A model generated the notes under the pieces. The model saw only the letters and a program-made list of their open reading frames with translations, searched no databases and was not told where the DNA came from. Below, piece by piece: positions 27,465 to 34,572 of a DNA stretch of 64,000 nucleotides. The translations under genes and the position numbers were made by a program. Within the stretch, counting starts at the first letter, position 1. Each line of letters begins with the position of its first letter. Origin of the DNA: Haloglycomyces albus DSM 45210 (GTDB taxonomy: Bacteria > Actinomycetota > Actinomycetes > Mycobacteriales > Micromonosporaceae); contig NZ_AZUQ01000001.1 in assembly GCF_000527155.1 (NCBI RefSeq), positions 2,804,168 to 2,868,167 of the forward strand, read 5' to 3'.

Positions 27465-28016
27465 ATGGCAAGAAAATTGAGAATCAGAAAGTCCCTGGTC
27501 GCGATCGCCGGTCTGGGATTGACCCTGTCGATCCTCGGAGCTTGCGGGGACGGTGATGGTGACGACGGTGGCGGTCCGTATGGGACCTCAGACGACGAAG
27601 GCGCTACTTCGCCCGAGAATTCACCCGAGACGAGCCCCGACGCCGGCGGGGACGGTATGGCCGAGTTGCAGGTGCACTCGAGCGATGTGGGTGACATCCT
27701 GACCGACGCCGACGGAATGGTGCTGTACCTGTTCACTCAGGACTCCGACGGAACGTCAACCTGCTATGACGAATGCGCCGAAAACTGGCCGCCCATGATC
27801 GTCGAGGAAACTCCGGAGGTCGGTGAGGGAATCGATGAGTCGTTGCTCGGCATCACCGAACGAGACGACGGATCTCAGCAGGTTACGTACAACGACCATC
27901 CTCTGTACTACTGGCAGGGTGATGAATCCGCGGGGGACATGAACGGCCAGGGCGTCAACAGTGTCTGGTACGTACTCGATCCGGATGGCGAAGCGGTCGA
28001 GGAGACGACCGGATAG
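27465..28016 (+). CDS. Lipoprotein with secreted-repeat domains (PF03640-type)
   Basis: 183 residues from the ATG at 27465. Signal sequence MARKLRIRKSLVAIAGLGLT with lipobox LGAC (Cys about 27) marks it for lipid attachment on the outer face of the membrane. A Ser/Thr/Glu-rich linker is followed by two copies of the repeat: GMVLYLFTQDSDGTSTC with CAENWPP, and NDHPLYYWQGDESAGDM with NSVWYVLDPDG. Function unknown. TAGAAT (27451-27456) lies 8 bases upstream and no ribosome binding site is seen. A GTG at 27444 overlaps the probable promoter and was not chosen. Confidence 0.85.
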   Translation: MARKLRIRKSLVAIAGLGLTLSILGACGDGDGDDGGGPYGTSDDEGATSPENSPETSPDAGGDGMAELQVHSSDVGDILTDADGMVLYLFTQDSDGTSTCYDECAENWPPMIVEETPEVGEGIDESLLGITERDDGSQQVTYNDHPLYYWQGDESAGDMNGQGVNSVWYVLDPDGEAVEETTG

Positions 28017-28239
28017 GGGAGTCGCTACCAACGCTCGCGGATGCTCCTTTCGGTGCGGCCGAGAGGAGCATATTCTGAATTAGCACATACGTTCTGTCAA
28101 TACGCTGTGACCGTGTTCTCGATACATATGCAGTGCGATCTCTGAATGTCATTGCTGCCTGAGGGCCTTCCAACGGTCCTGGTAACCCTCTTTTGTCAAG
28201 TCCTGGTTGGATTCTTGGGAATATTAGGGACTTATATAC

Positions 28240-28291
28240 AACACTTCGCAAAGTAGTGTTAACAAGACAAACAGTATTTTCCCGGTACGAT
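28240..28291 (+). promoter_or_regulatory. Promoter region of the protease-inhibitor gene with inverted repeat
   Basis: TACGAT (28286-28291) lies 6 bases before the ATG at 28298 and fits a leaderless -10. Upstream, AACACT (28240-28245) and AGTGTT (28255-28260) form a 6+6 inverted repeat around the -35 to -50 zone, a possible regulator site. The -35 itself is unclear. No gene is seen in 28017-28297. Confidence 0.45.
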
Positions 28292-28297
28292 CAGGGC

Positions 28298-28717
28298 ATG
28301 ATCAAACAGATCACGAAAACAGTTACCGCATTGTCCATCACAATTATGGCGGTCCTGGCCGTTGGGAACTCCGCTGCTGCTTCGCCCACCGACGAAGAAG
28401 CGTTCGGCCTTATGTTGCTGGAGGTCGTCAAGAACGACGGCACCGTTGTCAGCGCGGTGCTGGACTGCCCGCCGGAGCTCAGTGCTTCGGGCCACCCCGA
28501 GGCGGAAGCGTCTTGTTCGCAGCTGATCGGTGCCAACGGCTACGTCAGTGACATCGAGCCTGCCTCCGATACGGCCTGTACTATGCATCTGGAGCCGACC
28601 ACGGTTCGCATGACCGGCATCTGGAACGGAGAGTTCCGCCAGTACGAGGAAACGCATTCGAATCCGTGTGTGGCAATCACCACGACTGGAGGAAACCTCT
28701 TCAGTTTCATCAATTAG
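28298..28717 (+). CDS. Subtilisin-inhibitor-like secreted protein (SSI, inhibitor family I16)
   Basis: 139 residues from the ATG at 28298. A signal peptide ends at NSAAA|SPTDEE. The mature chain has the four Cys of the SSI fold (in LDCPPEL, ASCSQL, ACTMHL, NPCVAI) and the core VRMTGIWNGEFRQYEETHSN matching SSI's VTADGTWDGxxVSYERxFxN. Aligned to SSI (C-P-M-V), the reactive bond follows Met in C-T-M-H, predicting inhibition of subtilisin-type proteases. Followed by a terminator. Confidence 0.88.
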   Translation: MIKQITKTVTALSITIMAVLAVGNSAAASPTDEEAFGLMLLEVVKNDGTVVSAVLDCPPELSASGHPEAEASCSQLIGANGYVSDIEPASDTACTMHLEPTTVRMTGIWNGEFRQYEETHSNPCVAITTTGGNLFSFIN

Positions 28718-28747
28718 GACAGATCACAAAGGACCATATAAAGTGTA

Positions 28748-28781
28748 GGGACGGCGGTGTTCACCCGTCGTCCCCTTTTTT
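28748..28781 (+). terminator. Rho-independent terminator after the SSI-like gene
   Basis: GGGACGGCGG (28748-28757) pairs with CCGTCGTCCC (28765-28774) with one G-T pair and a 7-base loop, then C and six T (28776-28781). Confidence 0.9.
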
Positions 28782-28940
28782 GTTACTCCTTGTGCTGGAG
28801 GAAAACATCTGGTTTACACGGCATGACGTGAGTATGAGCCCAGCGTAATGTGGGTGGTCTGGTCGCAGGTGTCCAACAGCGACAAGGTAATCTTGGAGCT
28901 GGAACTGTTGGTAGGAATCTACTTTGGTGAGGAGACGCCC

Positions 28941-29288
28941 ATGGCGACTGCCGCAGAATGCCGTGACATTCTCGAAAAGATGGTGGGGTCTGCGAGTAAG
29001 AAAGCGGACAAGTACGAAGGTCTGAAAGACTTTAAGCGGAACATGGTCTGCGACATCACCGACCTTGGAGTCCAATTCCGTGGCACCATCGATGATGGAA
29101 AATTCAGCGATCTCTCCGAAGGCGACGACCCGGACGCCGAGGTTCGTCTGACGATCGCCTCCGACGACCTGGTCAAGGTGAAGGCCAAGGAGCTAAGCCC
29201 GGCCAAAGCGTTTTTGACCGGCAAGGTCAAGATCAAGGCCAGCGTCTCTGACCTCAACAAGATGCGTAAAGCCCTCAAGGTCGATTAA
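28941..29288 (+). CDS. SCP2 sterol-transfer-like domain protein
   Basis: 115 residues from the ATG at 28941 (GAGGAG 8 bases upstream); the longer frame lacks a site. It follows the SCP2 pattern: LGVQFRGTIDDGKFSDLSEG, DDPDAEVRLTIASDDLV, AFLTGKVKIKASVSDLNKM. Members bind lipids or act in unknown ways in the cytoplasm. Monocistronic. Confidence 0.85.
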   Translation: MATAAECRDILEKMVGSASKKADKYEGLKDFKRNMVCDITDLGVQFRGTIDDGKFSDLSEGDDPDAEVRLTIASDDLVKVKAKELSPAKAFLTGKVKIKASVSDLNKMRKALKVD

Positions 29289-29429
29289 GCTCAGCTGAGC
29301 TGAACCGGTCCGGTGAGCCCGCCGGGCCGGAATGGTCCCCCTGAACTGCCGTTTCGATGTAGATCCCCCAAAGTGTCAGTGGGCTGCCATACACTGATGG
29401 GAAAAATCTCATGTGAAAGGCAGCATATA

Positions 29430-30569
29430 ATGGCATATCTGGCCGCAATCGGCACCCGTAAAGGGCTATTCCTCGCTACCAGCGATGATCGGCGTTCCTG
29501 GTCGGTGGAAGGACCGATCAATGTCGATCCCGACGGTTTCACCGACGCGTCGGAATTCTACTCCATAGGTATCGATCCCCGTACCAATCGGATCATGGTG
29601 GGAGCGTCGAGCCCTCACTTCGGGACGAGTCTGTGGAGTTCGGACGACCTCGGGCGAACCTGGCGGGAACCGCAACAGGCACCCATCGCGTTCCCACAGG
29701 ATCTTCCGTATCGACCCTTGGACTTCAGCGATAACCCCGGGGTGGACCAGCCCGATTCCGACAAGAAGAACACCCTGGCACGGGTCTGGCAGTTGGTCTT
29801 CGGAGATCAGCCGGGACGAGTATACGCCGGGGTGGAGCCCTCGGCGCTCTTCATCTCCGACGACGGGGGTGAGACCTTTGAATTCAACCGCTCGCTGTGG
29901 AACGTCCCCGAGCACGTCACGTGGGGTCCCGGTGCCGGCGGTGCCGCCGTGCATACGATCGTCCCCGGCGAGGGCGACCAGCTGACGGTCGGAGTCTCCA
30001 CGGGCGGAATCTATCAGTCCGATGACGGGGGCCGGTCGTGGACGAACGTGTCGAAGGGTATCTCGACCGACTATCTCCCCGAAGAGTATCCCGATTCGGG
30101 GCAGTGCATTCACAAGGTAGTCCGAGACACTTCCGGCGGGTACTTCGTGCAAAGCCATGGCCCGGTGTTCTACAGCAATGATCCGGAATCGGGGTGGAAG
30201 GAAGTGTCCGACGGTCTTCCTTCTCGATTCGGATTCTCGGTCGTCGCGCACCCCAGCCAAGAGAAGACCGCAGTGGTTTTCCCGGTGGAGGCCAGCCTGC
30301 ATCGGTTCCCGCCGCAGAATAAACTGCAGGCGTGGCGTACTGAGGACGCGGGGCAGACCTGGAGTGAATGGAGTTCCGGTTTGCCGAGCGAAGCCTATTG
30401 CGGCCAGGTCCTGCGCGATGGGGCCAGTGTGGACAACGGTGACGTTCCCGCCTTCTACTTCGGGACCCGGTGTGGTGACGTCTACGCGGCGATCGACGGT
30501 CAGGATTGGGTTCCGGTGGCTCAACACCTACCCGACGTGCTGTGCGTCCGAGCCGTCGAGGTGTCCTAA
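29430..30569 (+). CDS. BNR/Asp-box repeat protein (sialidase-like propeller)
   Basis: 379 residues from the ATG at 29430 with GAAAGG upstream. At least four Asp-boxes are visible: SSDDLGRTW, SDDGGETF, SDDGGRSW and TEDAGQTW, giving a beta-propeller as in sialidases and VPS10/YCF48 proteins. No signal peptide, so probably intracellular, and the catalytic Arg triad of true sialidases was not recognised. The stop overlaps by one base the start of a MoaD-like gene, so the two products likely act together. Confidence 0.85.
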   Translation: MAYLAAIGTRKGLFLATSDDRRSWSVEGPINVDPDGFTDASEFYSIGIDPRTNRIMVGASSPHFGTSLWSSDDLGRTWREPQQAPIAFPQDLPYRPLDFSDNPGVDQPDSDKKNTLARVWQLVFGDQPGRVYAGVEPSALFISDDGGETFEFNRSLWNVPEHVTWGPGAGGAAVHTIVPGEGDQLTVGVSTGGIYQSDDGGRSWTNVSKGISTDYLPEEYPDSGQCIHKVVRDTSGGYFVQSHGPVFYSNDPESGWKEVSDGLPSRFGFSVVAHPSQEKTAVVFPVEASLHRFPPQNKLQAWRTEDAGQTWSEWSSGLPSEAYCGQVLRDGASVDNGDVPAFYFGTRCGDVYAAIDGQDWVPVAQHLPDVLCVRAVEVS

Positions 30570-30853
30570 TGCCGGTGACGATATTGATTCCGTCTGCTTT
30601 GCGTAGTGAAACCGGCGGAGAGGCGCGTTTGAAGCTCACGGTGGAAGGACCGGTGAGTTTGCGTGACGTTCTGGACGCGGTGGCGGTGAGCCACCCTCGC
30701 TTGGAACGCCGTCTGCGGGACGAGTCCGGGCTTCTACGTCGTTTCGTCAACTTCTACGTGGGTGATGAGGAGTGCCGTGCCCTTGACGGGCAAGACACTC
30801 AGGTTGCCGAGGGGCAGGATGTTCAGATCCTGCCTTCGGTGGCTGGAGGATAA
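30569..30853 (+). CDS. MoaD/ThiS-family ubiquitin-like protein
   Basis: 94 residues from the ATG at 30569 (TAATG overlap with the propeller gene). Beta-grasp pattern: TILIPSALRSETGG, SLRDVLDAVAV, NFYVGDEECRALDG, ending LPSVAGG with the terminal Gly-Gly needed for adenylation and thiocarboxylate or conjugate formation. No moa, thi or cys gene is adjacent, so it could be a sulfur carrier (CysO-like) or protein modifier. The E1-like partner is not in the window. Confidence 0.88.
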   Translation: MPVTILIPSALRSETGGEARLKLTVEGPVSLRDVLDAVAVSHPRLERRLRDESGLLRRFVNFYVGDEECRALDGQDTQVAEGQDVQILPSVAGG

Positions 30854-30975
30854 CGTCGTGGGACGGTTGCCTCCCGATATGTGACAGTGACTCGGATACC
30901 GCTAGGTCGAATGCGACACTGCGGAGGGTGGTGGGAGATAATAGGGCCATTCGATCATATGTGAGGAGTGCTCAG

Positions 30976-31665
30976 GTGTTCGATTGGTCAACCATCAAAG
31001 CTGTATCCTTCGATGGCGACGAGACCTTGTGGAACTTCCAGACCGCCATGCGGGAAGCTCTACAGAAGGCCGTCGACACGATGCGGTCGGAAGGGCTGCG
31101 GCGGCCTGACGGCGATGTCTCGGTCGAATGGCTGATCGAGGTGCGTGAGCGACTGGCCGCCCTCCCCAAATACGGGCGGACGACAATGGAGGGGATTCGG
31201 CGCGCGGCCTTCCGAGAAGCGGTGGCACAGTGCGGAGGTGACATTGAGTCGGCCGATCGTCTGTGTGACCGCTACTTTGACGACCGACTCAGTGGCCAGC
31301 GCCTGTACGACCGCACCATTGAAACCTTGGAATCATTGGCGCACAACTATTCTTTGGCGTTGGTAACAAACGGCAATACCCGCCCCGAAAGCATGGGATT
31401 GGGGGAGCGTTTCGACGTCGTAGTCACTGCCGCCGAGTCGGGTTTTGTGAAACCCGACAGTCGAATTTTCGGGGTCGCCATCGAGCGTTTGGATGTTGCG
31501 CCGGAGAATTGCGTTCACATCGGCGATCATCCGGTGGAGGACGTCGCGGCGGCTCAGAACGCGGGATTGCGGACGATCTGGTTGAATCGTTCTGGTGGGG
31601 AAAGCGACGTGAACATTAAACCCGACGCGGAGATCGGGCGGCTGCCCGACCTCCTCAGTCTCTAA
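30976..31665 (+). CDS. HAD-superfamily hydrolase
   Basis: 229 residues from the GTG at 30976 with GAGGAG about 9 bases upstream. HAD motifs: SFDGDETLWNF (motif I, Asp nucleophile and acid), LALVTNGNT (II), Lys in SGFVKPDSRIFG (III), IGDHPVEDVAAAQNAG (IV). Likely a phosphatase of small metabolites in the YjjG/PhnX-like group; substrate not known. It abuts, tail to tail with no spacer, the mycothiol-enzyme gene. Confidence 0.92.
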   Translation: MFDWSTIKAVSFDGDETLWNFQTAMREALQKAVDTMRSEGLRRPDGDVSVEWLIEVRERLAALPKYGRTTMEGIRRAAFREAVAQCGGDIESADRLCDRYFDDRLSGQRLYDRTIETLESLAHNYSLALVTNGNTRPESMGLGERFDVVVTAAESGFVKPDSRIFGVAIERLDVAPENCVHIGDHPVEDVAAAQNAGLRTIWLNRSGGESDVNIKPDAEIGRLPDLLSL

Positions 31666-32415
31666 CTATGCGGTAAAGGGATCGAGTGATGTCCAGAAAC
31701 GGTCGACGGCGGCCATGTCACCGACGACGTCGACCGATTCGGTGGAAACGCGCTTCCACAGCCACAGCATGAGATCCGACGGGTCGGCCGAAACGATCGC
31801 GTCCGTATCGTCGGAGACGTCGTTTTCGACGTCGATGCCGTCCGGGGCTATGGCGAGCGTCCATGACCGCTGGGGCGCCTTGAGGCCGATACGAAGCCCC
31901 TGAAGAGCTTCGAGTATGTCACGTACCTCTTCATTTCCGTCCACGCTGTACCAGGCGAGCATGACGGTGACGAACTCATCGATGCCCTCGAGCGCCAAGT
32001 CCTCGTTGTTCACCTTAGGTGAGCCGCCGTCGATCAGCTCCGCGTCGATGCGATGGACCACGGTTTCGAGAGCCATACGACGGATCCAGAAGCCTACCGT
32101 TTGATCCGGTCCGTGCCAGGTCCACGTTCGGTCACCGGGTTGCCCTACATTCAGAGTGGCGGATAGATCGGCTACTGCGGCATCGAATCCCGTCGCCGTG
32201 TCTTTCCCAATGCGTTCCGGCGGAGGCCAATCGGGGGCCGCATTCGCCTTCATTCCGTTGGTGACGCCGTCGTAGACCTGAGTGCAGTGGTGGAGTAGTT
32301 GAGCTCCATTCCAGTCGGGGCAGGTTGGTACCCGGCCGTCAAGATTGGCAGCGGCCGCCTGGCGCAGAAGTCGGGCCTCGGCGAGAAATTCGTTGTGCAT
32401 ATCGGAGAAATCCAT
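31666..32415 (-). CDS. Mycothiol-dependent maleylpyruvate-isomerase-like protein (DinB fold)
   Basis: 249 residues in the TIGR03083 group: N-terminal VPTCPDWNGAQLLHHCTQVYDGV and RRMALETVVHRIDAEL supply the metal-binding His residues of the DinB fold, followed by a C-terminal domain (SWTLAIAPDGID). Members use mycothiol, the actinobacterial thiol, in isomerase or detoxifying reactions; substrate unknown. No ribosome binding site; TATTGT (32422-32427) lies 6 bases before the ATG, so it can be expressed as a leaderless mRNA despite following the sulfotransferase gene by 40 bases. Confidence 0.88.
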   Translation of the reverse strand: MDFSDMHNEFLAEARLLRQAAAANLDGRVPTCPDWNGAQLLHHCTQVYDGVTNGMKANAAPDWPPPERIGKDTATGFDAAVADLSATLNVGQPGDRTWTWHGPDQTVGFWIRRMALETVVHRIDAELIDGGSPKVNNEDLALEGIDEFVTVMLAWYSVDGNEEVRDILEALQGLRIGLKAPQRSWTLAIAPDGIDVENDVSDDTDAIVSADPSDLMLWLWKRVSTESVDVVGDMAAVDRFWTSLDPFTA

Positions 32416-32421
32416 ACTGCA

Positions 32422-32427
32422 ACAATA
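32422..32427 (-). promoter_or_regulatory. -10 box for a leaderless mRNA (mycothiol-enzyme gene)
   Basis: TATTGT on the minus strand lies 6 bases upstream of the ATG at 32415. Inferred from the TANNNT pattern and spacing. Confidence 0.5.
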
Positions 32428-32455
32428 TCGACGACCGCTGACATGAAGTTCTCAA

Positions 32456-33664
32456 TTACCCGTTCACTTGATGAACCAGGGGCAGATAATCTTGGAACGC
32501 CTTTTCGATTTGCTGTGGCTCGAGTCCGTAGCGGAAAATGTCGTATTCATGTCGGCGGTCGCGGATCGGACGGTCGGTGAGCCGATCAAGTTTGTTGGAA
32601 TCCTCCCGAGTCCAATTCGCTCCGAGCTTGCGGTACAGCTCGGGGACGTAGTTCTGGGGGTCGGACACGAGTTGGTGGTATCCGACGTCGATAATGCCTC
32701 CACGTGGGGCGTTGGGACGATGACGACGTCCTTCGTTGACCGACTCACTGAGGACGTCCAACCACATTCGTCCAATATGGTGGCGATCGATATCCTTGAC
32801 GTGCAATCCGCCGAGCGTTTCCACCAGGCTGCAGAACGATCCCATGACCGTCATGGGATCGCGGTGGGTCCACACGATCGTCGCATCGGGGAAGGTGCGG
32901 AAAATGACGTCCAGATCGGCGACGTGACCGGGGTATTTGAGAATCCATCGCTGTGGTTGGCGACCATGTTGGAGGACTTGCAGGGCTTCTTTGAGGTACT
33001 GGTAGTCCTCGGTGAGGTCACGTTGAGTCAGCCATTCCCGGTAGTCTTCCATGAGGGCGCAACTGAGGTGGAAATAGGTGTGCGGCAGTAGCGCGAGTGA
33101 CTCCTCCGGCTGGTCGATGCGGACGGGGTGGATGATGTCGAATGCCGGGGAGAATTTGAAGGTGGCGTCGAGCTGCCGCTGGATGCTTTTGATACGTCGA
33201 TGTCTCTCGACCTCGTCCAGGTCGAGGCTGGTGTATTGCAGTTCCCACAGCAGCGGACCACGATGGCCGTCACTGCGTGCCAGTATTTTGTGCGTCAAGC
33301 TGGTGGCGGTTCTTGGGAGGCCGACGACGAATACGGGACGCTCAATGACCTCGTCGCGAATGGCGGGATTGTCGCGATGCAACTGGCGCACCCGTAGCCG
33401 GTTTTCCAAGCGGCTGACGGCTCCGTCGAGCTGGCCTTTCCAACCGATGGGCGTCAATCCGGGTGTGGAGGCGAAGCAGCGGAGTAGGAAATCGAAGTCG
33501 TCGACGAACGCCTGATCGTCGTCAATGCTGTATCCGGTGGACTCCACCAGTTTATCAACGGACTCGTACCAGGCACGAGAAGCTTTGTCAGGATCTTGGC
33601 GTGCTTTGGTGAAGGGTGAGAGTACTGTATTGAGGAACTTGGCGGTATTGGTAATCCTGCGCAT
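32456..33664 (-). CDS. PAPS-dependent sulfotransferase family protein
   Basis: 402 residues from the ATG at 33664; a longer open frame to 33988 has no family likeness. The PAPS 5'-phosphosulfate loop is PVFVVGLPRTATSLTHKIL (about 113-131), and ATIVWTHRDPMTVMGSFCS supplies the 3'-phosphate site. This matches the Sulfotransfer_3 proteins common in actinobacteria; acceptor unknown. The upstream 600 bases hold no clear gene; see the leader-like unit at 34.3 kb. Confidence 0.9.
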   Translation of the reverse strand: MRRITNTAKFLNTVLSPFTKARQDPDKASRAWYESVDKLVESTGYSIDDDQAFVDDFDFLLRCFASTPGLTPIGWKGQLDGAVSRLENRLRVRQLHRDNPAIRDEVIERPVFVVGLPRTATSLTHKILARSDGHRGPLLWELQYTSLDLDEVERHRRIKSIQRQLDATFKFSPAFDIIHPVRIDQPEESLALLPHTYFHLSCALMEDYREWLTQRDLTEDYQYLKEALQVLQHGRQPQRWILKYPGHVADLDVIFRTFPDATIVWTHRDPMTVMGSFCSLVETLGGLHVKDIDRHHIGRMWLDVLSESVNEGRRHRPNAPRGGIIDVGYHQLVSDPQNYVPELYRKLGANWTREDSNKLDRLTDRPIRDRRHEYDIFRYGLEPQQIEKAFQDYLPLVHQVNG

Positions 33665-34289
33665 CGAAATGTATCTTTCATGCTTGTCGGGCACCGATAA
33701 TGAGTACAATGCAGTACAGGGTACTTGACCTTGTGGCACCCCAGGGAAATGAGTGGGCATCACGATCGTGGTTCGTGTGCGACTAGAAATCCCCGCTGTC
33801 GAATCGGGCAGAACGTAACTCTCGTATCGTGAACCGCCAAAGGTTAATACGTAAACGTGATGTCCGCTTGAAGCGCAGGGACGACATTCGAGGCGTATTT
33901 CAGCAGTGTTCGGCCTCCACACCACACTTTTAATGGTCGAGCAGCGAGTATAGAGATAGCCCTGTTTCCCGAAGGTCTCAACCACCAAGCCGCTCCCAGG
34001 GACAATCGCAACTTGCGAGCCGCACGTGCTTCAGCACGATGCGGTGGTAGAGATGCCTGTATTTCATCAAGACGAGCCTGACCACCACACAAGTCTGTTA
34101 CGTAACTGGCGAGCCGCTAACAGCGCGCGCAGCGCGTGTGCAGCGGCGGTAGAGCTGGAGGGGAGCTCAGGTTGTTCCAGGTGCTGCAGATTTGCGCGAG
34201 GAGGATTCGTTGCGACCTTCAGGTCGTGAGAATCCCCCGCAGCGTAAATATGGAGTGCCTGGGGCAAGCTGAGCGGTCACCCACCAACC
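33665..34289. other. Gene-poor 600-base stretch upstream of the sulfotransferase gene
   Basis: No recognisable gene. On the minus strand two short overlapping frames (34067-34267, 66 codons, and 33844-34092, 82 codons) have a coding-like feel (runs such as AEARAARKLRLSLGAAWWLR), but no family is recognised and they sit in different frames, as a decayed gene would. If the minus-strand unit at 34.3 kb reads through its terminator, this stretch would be a long untranslated leader. Confidence 0.4.
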
Positions 34290-34321
34290 AAAAAAAGAGT
34301 CGGCGGGATCGCCGCCGACTC
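34290..34321 (-). terminator. Intrinsic terminator directly after a 15-codon minus-strand ORF
   Basis: Read on the minus strand: a perfect 10-bp stem GAGTCGGCGG/CCGCCGACTC (34297-34306 with 34312-34321), 5-base loop, then seven T (34296-34290). It overlaps the stop codon of the small ORF. The plus strand has no T-run, so it acts on minus-strand transcripts only. Confidence 0.9.
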
Positions 34322-34367
34322 ACACAACAGGACAGAGAAAACAATCGCGCCGTTCAAGCGATATCAT
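34320..34367 (-). CDS. Candidate 15-residue leader peptide
   Basis: ATG at 34367 opens MISLERRDCFLCPVV and stops at TGA 34322-34320, inside the first base pairs of an intrinsic terminator. The ATG coincides with the expected transcription start of the promoter at 34373-34400 (leaderless). Two Cys codons (TGT) lie close together, three residues apart. This is the architecture of a ribosome-mediated attenuator. It could instead be an untranslated small RNA of about 75 bases. Too short for certainty. Confidence 0.45.
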   Translation of the reverse strand: MISLERRDCFLCPVV

Positions 34368-34372
34368 CCCCT

Positions 34373-34400
34373 CTTATATCTATTGTGACGAATGATGCAA
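34373..34400 (-). promoter_or_regulatory. Minus-strand promoter of the leader/terminator unit
   Basis: TTGCAT (34400-34395) and TATAAG (34378-34373) are 16 bases apart on the minus strand, close to consensus. The predicted start is at or next to the ATG at 34367. Its -35 is 4 bases from the -35 of the divergent ykoEDC promoter. Confidence 0.6.
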
Positions 34401-34404
34401 GGTT

Positions 34405-34433
34405 TTGGTTCCGGTCGGCGGGGGTGATAACGT
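34405..34433 (+). promoter_or_regulatory. Promoter of the TPP-riboswitch ykoEDC operon
   Basis: TTGGTT (34405-34410) and TAACGT (34428-34433) have a 17-base spacer. The start would fall near 34440, just where the riboswitch aptamer begins. Confidence 0.55.
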
Positions 34434-34440
34434 TCTATTC

Positions 34441-34530
34441 ACACGACAGGGGAGCCCTACGGCTGAGAGTGTGAATTACATTCACAGACCCTCACTACCT
34501 GAACCGGATGATGCCGGCGGAGGGAGTCGG
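34441..34530 (+). ncRNA. TPP (thiamine pyrophosphate) riboswitch
   Basis: The conserved THI-box parts are in order: GGGGAGCC (34449 on), GGCTGAGAGTG, the P3 hairpin TGTGAATTACATTCACA, GACCCT, ACCTGAACCGGATGATGCC and GGCGGAGGGA (to about 34526). Downstream, CTGTGC (34540-34545) can pair with GCACAG (34565-34570) and enclose the ykoE ribosome binding site GAAAGG, so control is probably at translation start. Confidence 0.93.
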
Positions 34531-34572
34531 AGGTCTCGTCTGTGCTGCTTGCCCAAGTAGAAAGGCACAGAA

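Noticed and set aside
29466-30527. Minus-strand frame of 353 codons opposite the BNR-repeat gene
   Set aside because: The plus strand carries four Asp-box repeats and a good ribosome binding site; the minus frame has neither motifs nor start signals.
32468-33091. Plus-strand frame of 207 codons opposite the sulfotransferase gene
   Set aside because: Mirror of the PAPS-binding sulfotransferase; no recognisable protein.
34120-34145. Alternating GC run (GCGCGCGCAGCGCG) as a possible phase-variation tract or mobile-element scar
   Set aside because: Short, irregular and not flanked by repeats or any gene start.
34136-34474. Plus-strand 112-codon frame before ykoE
   Set aside because: It crosses the terminator, both promoters and the TPP aptamer, and shows no protein likeness.
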